In this document: positions 16,185 through 25,920 of the stretch, piece by piece | Position numbering within the stretch: the first letter of the stretch is position 1 | How the letters are laid out: every line of letters starts with the position of its first letter | Assembly: GCA_019752295.1 (NCBI GenBank) | Contig: JAIEMK010000056.1 | Span: 1 to 49,480, forward strand | From: Chitinophagaceae bacterium | GTDB lineage: Bacteria; Bacteroidota; Bacteroidia; Chitinophagales; Chitinophagaceae | Reading direction: 5' to 3' | Length of the DNA: 49,480 bases | Translations under genes and position numbers: made by a program | Notes under the pieces: model-generated | What the model saw: the letters and a program-made list of their open reading frames with translations, nothing else | What the model was told of the DNA's origin: nothing | Databases searched by the model: none

Positions 16185-16955
16185 ATGAAAATAAAAGCAA
16201 AAAACGATTCAGCATTTATTCAATATTTATTACACTTAGGTGATAATGCATTGATCATGTCGCATAGAAACAGTGAGTGGTGCGGACACGGGCCGGCACT
16301 AGAACAAGATATTGCATTAACAAATATTGCGTTGGATCAGATTGGGCAGGCAAGAAATTTTTATCAGTATGCTGCAGTTTTAATCAATGAATCATCAAAC
16401 GAAAAACAAACGGAAGACAGTTTGGCCTATCTGAGAGATGCATGGGATTTTAAAAATTGTTTGTTGGTAGAATTACCCAACGGAGATTGGGGACAAACCA
16501 TTTTGAAACAGTTTCTGATAAGCGCTTATCAGTATTATTTGTATCTGGAATTACAAAATATTCAAGACGAGCAACTTGCTGCCATTGCAGCAAAATCTGT
16601 GAAAGAATTAAATTATCATTTACGTTGGAGTGCCGACTGGGTAATGCGCTTAGGTGATGGCACATCAGAAAGTAAAAAAAGAATGACTGATGCAATTGAT
16701 GCAGTTTGGAGTTATACATATGAACTGTTTGAGGTTGCCGAATACGAGAATATATTGTCAGTAGAAATGCAGTGTAAAATCAGAGAAGCGTGGATCGAAA
16801 AAATCAAAACGGTATTCGGCAAAGCTACACTTGCAATTCCCAATAGCCAATGGAAGCAAAGGGGCGGAAAACTTGGAGTGCACACCGAACACCTCGGATA
16901 TATTCTTGCCGAAATGCAATTTTTGCAAAGGGCTTATCCCGGGTCGGAATGGTAA
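16185..16955 (+). CDS. paaC: Phenylacetyl-CoA epoxidase subunit PaaC
   Basis: The 256-residue ferritin-like protein pairs with PaaA as the non-catalytic structural subunit. Family stretches include GDNALIMSHRNSEWCGHGPA, LALDQIGQARNFYQYA-like helices and the C-terminal HTEHLGYILAEMQFLQRAYPG. It lies 34 bp after paaB and 27 bp before paaD, in the same operon. Confidence 0.95.
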   Translation: MKIKAKNDSAFIQYLLHLGDNALIMSHRNSEWCGHGPALEQDIALTNIALDQIGQARNFYQYAAVLINESSNEKQTEDSLAYLRDAWDFKNCLLVELPNGDWGQTILKQFLISAYQYYLYLELQNIQDEQLAAIAAKSVKELNYHLRWSADWVMRLGDGTSESKKRMTDAIDAVWSYTYELFEVAEYENILSVEMQCKIREAWIEKIKTVFGKATLAIPNSQWKQRGGKLGVHTEHLGYILAEMQFLQRAYPGSEW

Positions 16956-16982
16956 TAAATTTGATAAAATGATCTTCAGCAG

Positions 16983-17495
16983 ATGAAAACAGTAAGCAGC
17001 GAAAAAGCGATATGGCATTTATTGGAATCCGTTTCCGATCCGGAGATTCCTGTGCTTTCTGTAATTGATTTAGGCATTATCAGATCAGTACTATTTGTTA
17101 GGGAAAATAATCATGATTCATCTGATCATCAGTTGGTCATAACTATTACCCCCACATACACAGGTTGTCCGGCAATGGATATGATCAGCAAACAAATCAG
17201 CAGCAAGTTAGAGGAAGCGGGATATCAGAATTTCGAGATCAAACAAACACTCAAACCAGCATGGACTACCGATTGGATGACCGAAACCGGAAAAGAGAAA
17301 TTAAGATCCTATGGAATAGCTGCGCCCGTTGGTAAAAGTTTCAACAACTACGATCTATCAAAACTAAAAATTCCTTGTCCCCAATGTGGGTCCGAAAATA
17401 CAAGTATGATTTCTGAATTTGGAAGTACTTCCTGCAAAGCTTTATTTAAGTGTTTGAATTGCAAAGAACCCTTCGATTATTTTAAATGTCACTAA
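16983..17495 (+). CDS. paaD: PaaD, MIP18-family iron-sulfur assembly factor for the epoxidase
   Basis: The 170-residue protein has an N-terminal MIP18/DUF59 domain (SVSDPEIPVLSVIDLGIIRS, with TPTYTGCPAMDMI) and a C-terminal cysteine-rich region (CPQCGSENT, then C.ALFKCLNC and a final Cys). PaaD is thought to help mature the iron or Fe-S centres of the Paa oxygenase system and is needed in vivo. Position and length are standard for a paaABCD operon. Confidence 0.94.
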   Translation: MKTVSSEKAIWHLLESVSDPEIPVLSVIDLGIIRSVLFVRENNHDSSDHQLVITITPTYTGCPAMDMISKQISSKLEEAGYQNFEIKQTLKPAWTTDWMTETGKEKLRSYGIAAPVGKSFNNYDLSKLKIPCPQCGSENTSMISEFGSTSCKALFKCLNCKEPFDYFKCH

Positions 17496-17565
17496 CTTTA
17501 CAGTAACGAAAATGAAAAAGACCCCTTCATCCATTTTCCTCATTTTTTCATCTTAATTGCTTCTT

Positions 17566-18342
17566 ATGTCCTCCATCATTTTTCATATAGAAGATCATAT
17601 CGCATTTATAAGTTTTAACAGGCCCGATAAATTAAATGCATTTAATAAAGAAATGGCCTTATTGTTTCAGCATTATTTAGACGAAGCCAGTTCTCTAAAA
17701 GAAGTTAGATGCCTTTATATTACCGGAAAAGGAAAAGGATTTTCTGCGGGGCAGGATCTTGCCGAAGTAGCAGATCCAAACGGATCAGGCATGGCTGAAA
17801 TATTGAGCGAACAGTATAATCCAATCATCAAGAAAATCAGAAACATTCCAAAGCCAGTAATTGCAGCAGTAAATGGTGTAGCTGCAGGGGCAGGGGCAAA
17901 TATTGCATTAGCTTGCGATATTGTTATAGCCAACAGTTCTGCAAGTTTTATTCAGGCTTTTTCAAAAATTGGGTTGATACCCGACAGTGGAGGTACCTAT
18001 ACACTTCCCAGATTAGTAGGCTTACAACGCGCTTCAGCTCTAATGATGTTGGGTGATAAAATCTCTGCACATGAAGCCTATCAGATGGGAATGTTGTATA
18101 AAGTTTTTGACAATGAAAACTTTGAAGGAGAATCTATTGGTATCGCAAATACTTTGGCTTCAATGCCAACAAAAGCACTAGCATATATCAAGCATGCGTT
18201 AAATCATAGCTACTCCAATTCGCTGGAAGATCAGTTGGCTCTTGAAGATGATTTTCAGCAAAAAGCTGCAGACACCAATGATTTCAAAGAAGGCGTTCGG
18301 GCCTTTCTGGAAAAAAGAGTACCCATTTTTAAAGGCGAATAA
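17566..18342 (+). CDS. paaG: Ring-1,2-epoxyphenylacetyl-CoA isomerase PaaG
   Basis: This 258-residue crotonase-fold protein matches PaaG closely. It has GFSAGQDLAEVADP, then KPVIAAVNGVAAGAGANIALACDIVIA, FSKIGLIPDSGGTY and a C-terminal AFLEKR.PIFKG. PaaG turns the ring epoxide into the oxepin form before hydrolytic ring opening. An ATG at 17566 was preferred to an upstream TTG at 17557. It follows paaD by 70 bp and its stop shares one base with the paaI start (TAATG). Confidence 0.92.
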   Translation: MSSIIFHIEDHIAFISFNRPDKLNAFNKEMALLFQHYLDEASSLKEVRCLYITGKGKGFSAGQDLAEVADPNGSGMAEILSEQYNPIIKKIRNIPKPVIAAVNGVAAGAGANIALACDIVIANSSASFIQAFSKIGLIPDSGGTYTLPRLVGLQRASALMMLGDKISAHEAYQMGMLYKVFDNENFEGESIGIANTLASMPTKALAYIKHALNHSYSNSLEDQLALEDDFQQKAADTNDFKEGVRAFLEKRVPIFKGE

Positions 18343-18767
18343 TGAATACAGAAAACAATGAGCTTGCAAAAAGTGTCGTAAACGAAGTGCTGAAGAACGA
18401 TTTGTTCAGCCAGTGGCTTGGCATTAAAATACTTGAAATCCGGGAAGGTTACTGTCGCATTGAAATGACTGTTCGCAGTGAAATGATTAACGGATTAGGA
18501 ATAGTACATGGTGGCATTTGTTTTTCGCTGGCGGATTCGGCATTCGCATTTGCTTGCAATAATCGTAACAATTTGTCTGTTGCACTAGACACTTCCATTA
18601 ATTTTTTGAAAGCCGTTCATGTAGCTGATACACTTACTGCCGAAGTTAGAGAGATTCATAATGGCAGATCCACAGGCTTATATCAAATCAGCATTACAAA
18701 TCAACAAAAAGAAACCGTGGCCTTATTCAAGGGTACCTGCTTCAGGACAGGCAAGAAAATTATTTAA
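18342..18767 (+). CDS. paaI: Hotdog-fold acyl-CoA thioesterase PaaI
   Basis: The 141-residue protein has the PaaI hotdog signature MINGLGIVHGGICFSLADSAFAFACN, with the probable catalytic Asp and the Gly-Gly that binds CoA. PaaI removes CoA from dead-end phenylacetyl-CoA or hydroxylated intermediates and so protects the CoA pool. Its start overlaps the paaG stop by one base, so the genes are translationally coupled. It is the last paa gene in the window. Confidence 0.93.
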   Translation: MNTENNELAKSVVNEVLKNDLFSQWLGIKILEIREGYCRIEMTVRSEMINGLGIVHGGICFSLADSAFAFACNNRNNLSVALDTSINFLKAVHVADTLTAEVREIHNGRSTGLYQISITNQQKETVALFKGTCFRTGKKII

Positions 18768-18818
18768 CGTAGCTTTGCCCGTTACAAACTGCATTTATTC
18801 AATTAATGATCTTATAGC

Positions 18819-19823
18819 GTGTCAGAAAAAAATAACTTTATAGATTATATCAGAATCTTTTGCAAGTCGGGTCATGGGGGTGCGGGTTCTCGTCATTTCA
18901 TGCGCAATAAATTAACAGCGATGGGCGGACCCGATGGTGGAGATGGCGGAAGAGGTGCACATATTATTCTTAAAGGGAATAGTAATTTATGGACGCTCTT
19001 ACACTTGCGATATTTTAAAAACGTTTTAGCTGAAGATGGGGAGAATGGGAGTAAGAATAATTGTACCGGAAAAGATGGTGCTGATATCATTATTGAAGTG
19101 CCATTGGGAACCATCGCCAGAGATGAAGAGACCGGAAAAATTGATGCAGAAATATTAGAAGACGGTCAGGAGTTTATTCTTATGAAAGGTGGCAGAGGTG
19201 GATTGGGTAATAGCAATTTTGCTACACCAACCAATCAGGCACCGGAGCACGCCCAACCCGGAGAACCCGGGGTGGAAGGTTGGAAGAATCTTGAGTTGAA
19301 AGTGTTGGCCGACGTAGGTTTGGTGGGATTTCCGAATGCCGGGAAATCAACTTTATTATCGGTGATTACAGCAGCAAAACCCAAAATTGCAAACTATGCG
19401 TTTACTACGCTCGCTCCTCAATTAGGAATGGTATCCTATCGCGATAATAAATCGTTTTGCATTGCCGATCTACCCGGTATTATAGAGGGAGCTGCTGAAG
19501 GAAAGGGCTTGGGACATCGGTTCTTACGGCATATTGAAAGAAATTCTGTATTACTGTTTTTGATTCCTGCAGATAGTAACGACCATGGGAAAGAATTTGA
19601 AATCTTACGCACAGAGTTAGAGAAATACAACCCCGAAATGTTACAAAAAGATTTTATAATCGCGGTTAGTAAATCAGATATGCTAGATGATGAATTAAAA
19701 ACAGCTATCGAAAAAGAATTGCCATCAAATATTCCTTTGGTATTTATATCCTCAATTACTAACAAAGGTTTAACAGAGCTAAAAGATACACTTTGGAACG
19801 CTCTGAATAAACCAACTGTATAA
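18819..19823 (+). CDS. obgE: Obg/CgtA-family GTPase
   Basis: The 334-residue protein has the glycine-rich Obg fold (about 5-160, [25 protein letters not shown]) and a GTPase domain (about 163-330) with GFPNAGKST (G1), DLPGI (G3) and SKSDM (G4). Obg proteins assist late 50S ribosome assembly and link it to stress and cell-cycle control. The start is a GTG at 18819, chosen because it gives the usual N-terminus. It follows paaI by 51 bp but is a housekeeping gene. Confidence 0.97.
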   Translation: MSEKNNFIDYIRIFCKSGHGGAGSRHFMRNKLTAMGGPDGGDGGRGAHIILKGNSNLWTLLHLRYFKNVLAEDGENGSKNNCTGKDGADIIIEVPLGTIARDEETGKIDAEILEDGQEFILMKGGRGGLGNSNFATPTNQAPEHAQPGEPGVEGWKNLELKVLADVGLVGFPNAGKSTLLSVITAAKPKIANYAFTTLAPQLGMVSYRDNKSFCIADLPGIIEGAAEGKGLGHRFLRHIERNSVLLFLIPADSNDHGKEFEILRTELEKYNPEMLQKDFIIAVSKSDMLDDELKTAIEKELPSNIPLVFISSITNKGLTELKDTLWNALNKPTV

Positions 19824-20098
19824 TACCAGTTAAATTATTGAAGATCAAATTGTTACTTGGTCTTAACTTTTACATAACACCAAAATTTTACTGAATAGAG
19901 GTTACCTTTTTTGATTGTCAGTATTAATCCTTGTATCAGTTGTCCACGATTTATATCTAAATCTGGATGATTACTGATCAAACTCTTCTCTTCGAAGCCG
20001 CTACACCATCTAAGAATTTATTTTCGAATTACGATTGCTTGTGCCATCAAGAATTTTATTATCAAATTTATTTAATCTCAAAAATTAAACTAAAAATT
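19824..20098. other. 275-bp intergenic region, no gene seen
   Basis: This A+T-rich gap between obgE and a small exported protein gene presumably holds the promoter and leader of the latter. I see no clear -33/-7 pair and no hairpin terminator for obgE. Confidence 0.5.
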
Positions 20099-20521
20099 AT
20101 GAAAAAGCAATCATTAAACACCATCGCAAAAAGATTTTTCTTAGGCAATATTCTTGCCGCAATGTTCTTTCTTTCTGCAGGCGCAAACACTGTAAACACA
20201 AAGGTTCCAGCAGTTGATCCTTCTAAGAAAATAGAAGTGAAATATATGGGAACCGTAAAAAACAACCTGTCATTCGATGTAAAATTCAAAAACGAAAGTG
20301 GCAAGTCTTTTAAGTTATTTATTTTGGATGAATACGGTGAAGCGATTTTCCGGAATAAATATTCTGACAAATTATTTGACAAAAAATTCCTTTTCCCTGA
20401 AACACAGGATATCAACAAACTCACTTTCCTGATTCAGGCAGAAGAAGGTTCTTACAAAGAAATCTTTGATGTAATGGTTGATACACATACCGTTGCTGAC
20501 GTAAGCGTTACAAAGAAATAA
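20099..20521 (+). CDS. Small exported protein of unknown function
   Basis: The 140-residue protein has a signal peptide (about 1-30; a Lys-rich start, then LGNILAAMFFLSAGANT) and a mature region that looks like a single beta-sandwich, with alternating hydrophobic strands such as IEVKYMGTVKNNLSFDVKFKN and LTFLIQAEEG. I do not recognise a named family. The frame is open further upstream, but the ATG at 20099 gives a proper signal peptide and follows an A-rich leader. A strong terminator lies 13 bp past the stop, so it is a single-gene transcript. Confidence 0.8.
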   Translation: MKKQSLNTIAKRFFLGNILAAMFFLSAGANTVNTKVPAVDPSKKIEVKYMGTVKNNLSFDVKFKNESGKSFKLFILDEYGEAIFRNKYSDKLFDKKFLFPETQDINKLTFLIQAEEGSYKEIFDVMVDTHTVADVSVTKK

Positions 20522-20533
20522 TTAAAAAAACTG

Positions 20534-20576
20534 GAAGTAATACTGTTGAATGAGCGCTCATTCGCAGTGTTACTTC
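20534..20576 (+). terminator. Long rho-independent terminator
   Basis: Two nested stems, GAAGTAATACTG with CAGTGTTACTTC (11 of 12 pairs) enclosing GAATGAGC/GCTCATTC, are followed by TTTTGTTT. It ends the transcript of the small exported protein gene. Confidence 0.85.
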
Positions 20577-20607
20577 TTTTGTTTAATGCAAACAGTATCA
20601 ACAAAAA

Positions 20608-20634
20608 AATCCCCGACATTTTTTGCCGGGGATT
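20608..20634 (-). terminator. Rho-independent terminator after typA
   Basis: AATCCCCG and CGGGGATT form a perfect 8-bp stem around an 11-nt loop. On the minus strand TTTTTTT follows immediately. It lies 24 bp past the typA stop. Confidence 0.88.
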
Positions 20635-20657
20635 ATATATTATTCTTAATCAGAAAA

Positions 20658-22472
20658 TTATCCTATCGCTTCGCTTTGCATACTTCTTGAACTCTTCTTT
20701 CTGTCTTCTTCGTTCAATACTACTTTACGCATCCGAATAATTTTTGGCGTTACTTCAATACACTCATCTTGTTGAATATACTCCATACATTCTTCCAGAG
20801 TAAATTGCAATTTCGGCACGATACGAACGCTATCATCACTACCACTGGCGCGGTGATTCGTAAGTTTTTTCATCTCCACTGCGTTTACATTCAGATCTCC
20901 CGGTTTAATATGTTCTGCAATAACCTGTCCAACATATACCTCTTCACCCGGTTCGATAAAGAATGCTCCACGATCTTGTAATTTATCAATAGAATATGCA
21001 GTTGTTGTACCCTGAAATTTAGATATCAGTACCCCGTTATTTCTTCCCGGGATGGGTCCTTTCCATGGTTTGTATTCAATAAAACGATGCGCCATAACAG
21101 CTTCACCGGCAGTGTTGGTTAGCATTTGAGAACGCAGTCCAATCAAGCCTCTCGAAGGAATTTCAAATTCCAGGTGTTGCATTTCGCCCTTGCTTTCCAT
21201 TATTTGCATTTCGCCCTTGCGTTGAGTAACCAGATCGATTACTTTTCCGCTGAATTCAGCAGGAACATCTACCACCAGGTTCTCATAAGGCTCATGTTTT
21301 TTGCCATCAATGGTTTTCACCAATACCTGCGGATTACCAACTGTTAATTCGTAACCTTCGCGACGCATGGTTTCTACCAAGATACCCAGGTGCAAGATAC
21401 CGCGACCAAATACGAGGAAGCTATCAGCACTGTCAGTATCCTCTACGCGTAACGCAAGATTTTTTTCAGTTTCTTTCATCAAACGATCACGTAAGTGACG
21501 AGATGTAACAAACTTTCCATCCTTTCCAAAGAAAGGAGAGTTATTGATACTGAAAGTCATGCTCATGGTAGGTTCATCCACACTAATAATTGGTAACCCT
21601 TCAGGGTTATCGATATCCGCAATGGTATCTCCAATCGTAAAATCATCTAATCCAACCACCGCACATAAATCGCCCGATAACACTTCTGTTACCTTGCGTT
21701 TACCCATTCCTTCAAATACGTATAGTTCTTTAACCTTGCTTCTTTTAAAACTGGCATCTGCCTGTACAAGTGCAATTGTTTGACCCTCTTTGATCTTACC
21801 GCGAGTTATTTTCCCAATCGCAATCCTTCCCAGAAATGAAGAATAATCCAATGATGTAATCTGCATTTGAAGAGTGCCTTCATTAACTTTCGGAGCAGGC
21901 ACGTGTTTAATAATGCCATCCATTAATGGAAGAATATCTTCGGTCTGAGTTAAACTATCGTTGAACCATCCGTTCTTACCACTTCCATAATATGTAGGGA
22001 AATTTAATTGCTCTTCAGTAGCATCCAGATTAAAGAATAATTCAAATACCGCATCATGCACTTCGTCGGGGCGACAATTTGCTTTATCTACTTTATTGAT
22101 TACTACAATCGGATGCAGATTCAGGTGCAGCGCTTTTTGTAAAACGAAACGGGTTTGAGGCATTGGCCCTTCAAAAGCATCTACTAAAAGAATTACTCCA
22201 TCAGCCATTTTCAATACACGCTCAACCTCACCACCAAAGTCGCTGTGACCCGGAGTATCGATTACATTAATTTTAACCCCATTATAGATTACCGCAGCAT
22301 TTTTACTGAAGATGGTAATACCTCTTTCTCTTTCAAGGTCGTTGCTATCCATGATCAGCTCACCAGTGTCCTGGTTATCTCTAAATACTTTGGTAGTCTG
22401 CAGAATACGGTCTACCAATGTGGTCTTGCCATGGTCTACGTGGGCGATAATAGCAATATTTCTTATTTCCAT
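20658..22472 (-). CDS. typA: Ribosome-associated GTPase TypA/BipA
   Basis: The 604-residue translation-factor GTPase shows HVDHGKTTLVDRIL (G1), DTPGHSDFGGEVERV (G3) and NKVDK (G4), followed by EF-G-like domains and the BipA-specific C-terminal region. BipA binds the ribosome and helps 50S assembly and stress or cold adaptation. Length and order are typical. It has a matching promoter upstream and a terminator downstream, so it is a single-gene unit. Confidence 0.97.
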   Translation of the reverse strand: MEIRNIAIIAHVDHGKTTLVDRILQTTKVFRDNQDTGELIMDSNDLERERGITIFSKNAAVIYNGVKINVIDTPGHSDFGGEVERVLKMADGVILLVDAFEGPMPQTRFVLQKALHLNLHPIVVINKVDKANCRPDEVHDAVFELFFNLDATEEQLNFPTYYGSGKNGWFNDSLTQTEDILPLMDGIIKHVPAPKVNEGTLQMQITSLDYSSFLGRIAIGKITRGKIKEGQTIALVQADASFKRSKVKELYVFEGMGKRKVTEVLSGDLCAVVGLDDFTIGDTIADIDNPEGLPIISVDEPTMSMTFSINNSPFFGKDGKFVTSRHLRDRLMKETEKNLALRVEDTDSADSFLVFGRGILHLGILVETMRREGYELTVGNPQVLVKTIDGKKHEPYENLVVDVPAEFSGKVIDLVTQRKGEMQIMESKGEMQHLEFEIPSRGLIGLRSQMLTNTAGEAVMAHRFIEYKPWKGPIPGRNNGVLISKFQGTTTAYSIDKLQDRGAFFIEPGEEVYVGQVIAEHIKPGDLNVNAVEMKKLTNHRASGSDDSVRIVPKLQFTLEECMEYIQQDECIEVTPKIIRMRKVVLNEEDRKKSSRSMQSEAIG

Positions 22473-22489
22473 GTAAAATTTTAAGGCTG

Positions 22490-22519
22490 CAAAGGTACGG
22501 TTTTAAGGCCGGAGGGCAA
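22490..22519 (-). promoter_or_regulatory. typA promoter
   Basis: On the minus strand, TTG (22519-22517), a 19-nt spacer and TACCTTTG (22497-22490) match the Bacteroidota promoter. The start codon is 18 nt past the -7 box. Confidence 0.7.
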
Positions 22520-22546
22520 TGGGCAGCTCAAAAGTTAACAGGAATG

Positions 22547-23689
22547 CTATACCCGAACATAAATTTTACGCTTATCCAGTATGTATCCAACCGACCAACA
22601 CAAGAGCATATAACTTACTGCAAACAGCAAAGAGCCGAAGTAATCTCCTGCATGACTAAATATAGTTATATATAACCAACTGTATAAATTCATGTTACCT
22701 CCTATTGGGGTAATATAGAAGCATATTACCAAAATTTCTGAAAGCAGGTAAATGAATAATGGGTTCTTTCCCATTACCTCGAAGAAATAAGTAAAGCCTG
22801 TTTTCTTTTTAAAGTCGATCAGGTAAATAATGGCTGATAGGATGATACAATCGAGTCCAACAGTAGTCAAAACAAAGGAGGAAGTCCATAGTTTCTTATT
22901 CACAGGAAACACCATATTCCAGCAGTAAGCCAAAAATAGTAACCCGGCTCCTGTTAGTAAAAGTTTCGCAAGACCTTCATACTGCTTTCCTTTTTGCTGA
23001 ACAAATTGCCCAACCGTAAATCCTGCGATTACGTTAGCAATAGCCGGCAGGGTGCTTAACAATCCTTCGGGATCAAAAGCCATGCCTTCGCCATGGTATA
23101 AATGCGATTCCCCAAAAAGCCAGAGATCCAGTCTCAGTCCGGCATTTCCGGTAATACTCAAAGGATCAAAAGGATCGCCAAACCAGATACAAAGTCCCCA
23201 ATACAAAAACAAAAAAACTATGCTCAAGTATAAAGCCTTTTTAGGTTTTAGGAAATAAATCATCAGAGATCCAATTCCGTAACATAGTGCAATCCTTTGT
23301 AGTACTCCTAAAATCCGGGTATTACTGATCGGCGCAGAAATGATATGATGATTTTCATCAAGCCGGAAAAAAGGAAACCAATACATCAGGTATCCCAGAA
23401 GAAATATCAGGGCGGTACGTTTGAATATTTTGGTTAAGATGGCCGATTGGCTTTTGCCTTCCCATTTTGGCATTACAAAACTCATGGCATTCCCTACTGC
23501 AAATAAGAAGGATGGGAACACCAGATCGGTAGGTGTAAAGCCATGCCACTTGGCATGTAATAAAGGGGCAAATGTGATATCGTTACCCGGAGTATTTACG
23601 ATGATCATTAAGCAAATGGTCATTCCCCTGAATACATCAAGGGCAAGAAATCGTTGAGGTGAAGTCATACAGCAATTTTGGTTTTCCAA
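22547..23689 (-). CDS. Integral membrane acyltransferase, NagX / heparan-alpha-glucosaminide N-acetyltransferase-like
   Basis: This 380-residue protein has about ten hydrophobic segments and the family N-terminus RFLALDVFRGMTICLMIIVNTPG, followed by LLHAKWHGFTPTDLVFPSFLFAVG. These match the bacterial NagX/HGSNAT-like group of membrane acyltransferases, which are linked to amino-sugar metabolism. Which sugar or lipid it acts on is not visible. The gene is divergent from an alpha/beta hydrolase and has no sugar-utilisation neighbours. Confidence 0.85.
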   Translation of the reverse strand: MENQNCCMTSPQRFLALDVFRGMTICLMIIVNTPGNDITFAPLLHAKWHGFTPTDLVFPSFLFAVGNAMSFVMPKWEGKSQSAILTKIFKRTALIFLLGYLMYWFPFFRLDENHHIISAPISNTRILGVLQRIALCYGIGSLMIYFLKPKKALYLSIVFLFLYWGLCIWFGDPFDPLSITGNAGLRLDLWLFGESHLYHGEGMAFDPEGLLSTLPAIANVIAGFTVGQFVQQKGKQYEGLAKLLLTGAGLLFLAYCWNMVFPVNKKLWTSSFVLTTVGLDCIILSAIIYLIDFKKKTGFTYFFEVMGKNPLFIYLLSEILVICFYITPIGGNMNLYSWLYITIFSHAGDYFGSLLFAVSYMLLCWSVGYILDKRKIYVRV

Positions 23690-23777
23690 TATACATCATT
23701 TATTAACCTGAAAAAATAATCCACCAGAAGCCTTTTCAATTATTTCAGCTAATTTAAACCAACCAAAAATCACTGTC

Positions 23778-24773
23778 ATGCGTCTGCTAAAGGTTTCAGT
23801 AGTCATCCTATTTATTCTTGGAATTGTTTATTGGTTCGGACCTCATCCTTCTGAACCCCTTTATTCTTCGGCGTTACCTCAGGTTCCTGCCGATGCAATT
23901 GCACTACAACAATTTGTTTCGCAGCATGAGATGAAGCACCTGATTAAAAAAAATAATGAAGCAGAAATTATTTGGGCCGACAGCAGCAAAAAACAGAAAA
24001 CGGCTTATGCAATTGTTTACTTGCATGGCTTTAGTGCAAGTAAACAGGAAGGATATCCTGTGCATGAAAATATTGCCCGACAATTTGGTTGCAACTTATA
24101 CCTGTCGAGGCTGTCGCAGCACGGAATTGATACAACAGAAGCTTTGATGAATTTGACTGCCGATAATTTATGGGAGTCGGCAAAAGAAGCTTATGCAATT
24201 GGGAAACAGCTTGGCGAAAAAGTAATACTCATGGGCACTTCTACCGGCGGCAGTTTGGCATTACAATTAGCCGCTACTTATCCTGAAGTATCAGCATTGA
24301 TTTTGTATTCTCCCAATATAGCTGTTTATGATCCAAATGCATGGCTTTTAAATAACCCATGGGGATTACAGATAGCGCGATTGGTAAAGGGCTCAAATTA
24401 TAATCTTGTTCAAGGCGATAGCATATATGCAAAGTATTGGAACACCAAATATCGACTCGAAGCAGTGGTATCGCTGGAGGAATTAGTAGAAACCAAAATG
24501 ATCGAAGCAACTTTTAAATCCATTCATCAACCGGTATTAACCCTGTATTATTATAAAGATGCATTGAATCAGGATCATGTTGTGAAAGTAGAAGCAACAA
24601 AAAAAATGTTTGAACAACTTGGCACAGATGCTTCATTAAAGCGAGCCATTGCAATGCCGAATGCAAGTAATCATGTGCTTGCCTCTTCAATTGTATCTAA
24701 AGATATTGAGGGAGTAGAAAAAGAAACAGTGCGTTTTATGCAAGAAATTATGCATATCAATCCGCTAAAATAA
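23778..24773 (+). CDS. Membrane-anchored alpha/beta hydrolase
   Basis: The 331-residue protein has one N-terminal membrane segment (about 4-20) and then an alpha/beta hydrolase fold. The oxyanion-hole region LHGFSASKQ (82-90), nucleophile Ser155 in GTSTGG and His299 in NASNHV are visible, with Asp261 or Asp266 as a likely acid. This is a serine hydrolase (lipase, esterase or aminopeptidase-like) acting outside or at the inner membrane. Substrate unknown. Confidence 0.88.
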   Translation: MRLLKVSVVILFILGIVYWFGPHPSEPLYSSALPQVPADAIALQQFVSQHEMKHLIKKNNEAEIIWADSSKKQKTAYAIVYLHGFSASKQEGYPVHENIARQFGCNLYLSRLSQHGIDTTEALMNLTADNLWESAKEAYAIGKQLGEKVILMGTSTGGSLALQLAATYPEVSALILYSPNIAVYDPNAWLLNNPWGLQIARLVKGSNYNLVQGDSIYAKYWNTKYRLEAVVSLEELVETKMIEATFKSIHQPVLTLYYYKDALNQDHVVKVEATKKMFEQLGTDASLKRAIAMPNASNHVLASSIVSKDIEGVEKETVRFMQEIMHINPLK

Positions 24774-24834
24774 AGGGATATACAAGATTTCAAATTCTCT
24801 TATCTTCGTCACTTACTAATCAAACCCGATTGTC

Positions 24835-25884
24835 ATGCCCCTTAGTAAAATTGCCGGTATTGGAATGTATTTGCCAGAAAGAGTTGTTACCAATAATGAT
24901 CTGAAACAATACATGGAAACCGATGACGCCTGGATTCAGGAAAGAACCGGGATTAAGCAAAGAAGGTTTGCTCATCGAACGGAAGAAACAACCACAACAA
25001 TGGCTGTTGAAGCTGCAAAGATCGCAATAGAAAGAGCTGGTATTACAGCACAGGATGTAGACTTTATTGTGTTCGCAACTTTATCGCCCGATTATTTTTT
25101 TCCGGGCTGCGGAGTATTGGTTCAACGCGCTTTAAAGATGAAAGAAATTGGCGCCTTGGATGTGCGTAATCAGTGCAGTGGATTTTTATATGCAATAAGT
25201 GTTGCAGACCAGTTTATTAAAACGGGTATGTATAAAAATATTCTGGTGATTGGTGCAGAAAAGCACAGTTTTGGAATGGATTATAGCACTGAGGGTAGAA
25301 ATGTTTCCGTAATATTCGGTGATGGTGCAGGTGCTGTATTATTACAACCTACCGAAAAAGAAAATCAAGGTATATTGAGTACTCACTTACACAGCGATGG
25401 TGCAAGTGCCGAAATCTTAGCACAGTATAACCCCGGATCACATGCCAATCATTGGGCAGAAACGCCTGTAGCAGATTTTGACGAAGCCGAAGTTGGAAAA
25501 ATGTTTATCAGTCATAGCATGATTGATAAAAGACAAATTTTCCCTTTCATGGACGGGCCTTCGGTATTTAAAAAAGCGATTGTGAAATTCCCGGAAGTGA
25601 TTATGGAGGCCTTGGCTAAAAATGGTTACTCCCCCGCAGATCTCAATATGCTGATACCGCACCAAGCTAATCTGAGAATTAGTCAGTTCGTTCAACAAAA
25701 ATTAGGCTTGCGCGACGATCAGGTTCATAACAATATCATGATGTACGGCAATACTACTGCCGCGTCGGTTCCAATTGCTTTGTGCGAAGCCTGGCAAAAT
25801 GGAAAAATTAAAGAAGGCGATCTTGTTTGTTTAGCTGCTTTCGGTAGCGGGTTTACCTGGGCTTCTGCTTTATTGAAATGGTAG
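24835..25884 (+). CDS. fabH: 3-oxoacyl-ACP synthase III (KASIII, FabH)
   Basis: The 349-residue thiolase-fold enzyme has the KASIII triad: Cys114 in NQCSGF, His276 in PHQANLR and Asn306 in YGNTTAAS. It condenses acyl-CoA with malonyl-ACP to start fatty acid synthesis, often branched-chain in Bacteroidota. An insert of about 30 residues (about 200-235) makes it slightly longer than E. coli FabH. No plsX or rpmF lies next to it, so this may be a second copy. It is followed after 36 bp by a lipid kinase gene. Confidence 0.93.
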   Translation: MPLSKIAGIGMYLPERVVTNNDLKQYMETDDAWIQERTGIKQRRFAHRTEETTTTMAVEAAKIAIERAGITAQDVDFIVFATLSPDYFFPGCGVLVQRALKMKEIGALDVRNQCSGFLYAISVADQFIKTGMYKNILVIGAEKHSFGMDYSTEGRNVSVIFGDGAGAVLLQPTEKENQGILSTHLHSDGASAEILAQYNPGSHANHWAETPVADFDEAEVGKMFISHSMIDKRQIFPFMDGPSVFKKAIVKFPEVIMEALAKNGYSPADLNMLIPHQANLRISQFVQQKLGLRDDQVHNNIMMYGNTTAASVPIALCEAWQNGKIKEGDLVCLAAFGSGFTWASALLKW

Positions 25885-25920
25885 TAATACCTGATTAACC
25901 ATTTTACTTTATAGATTCTT

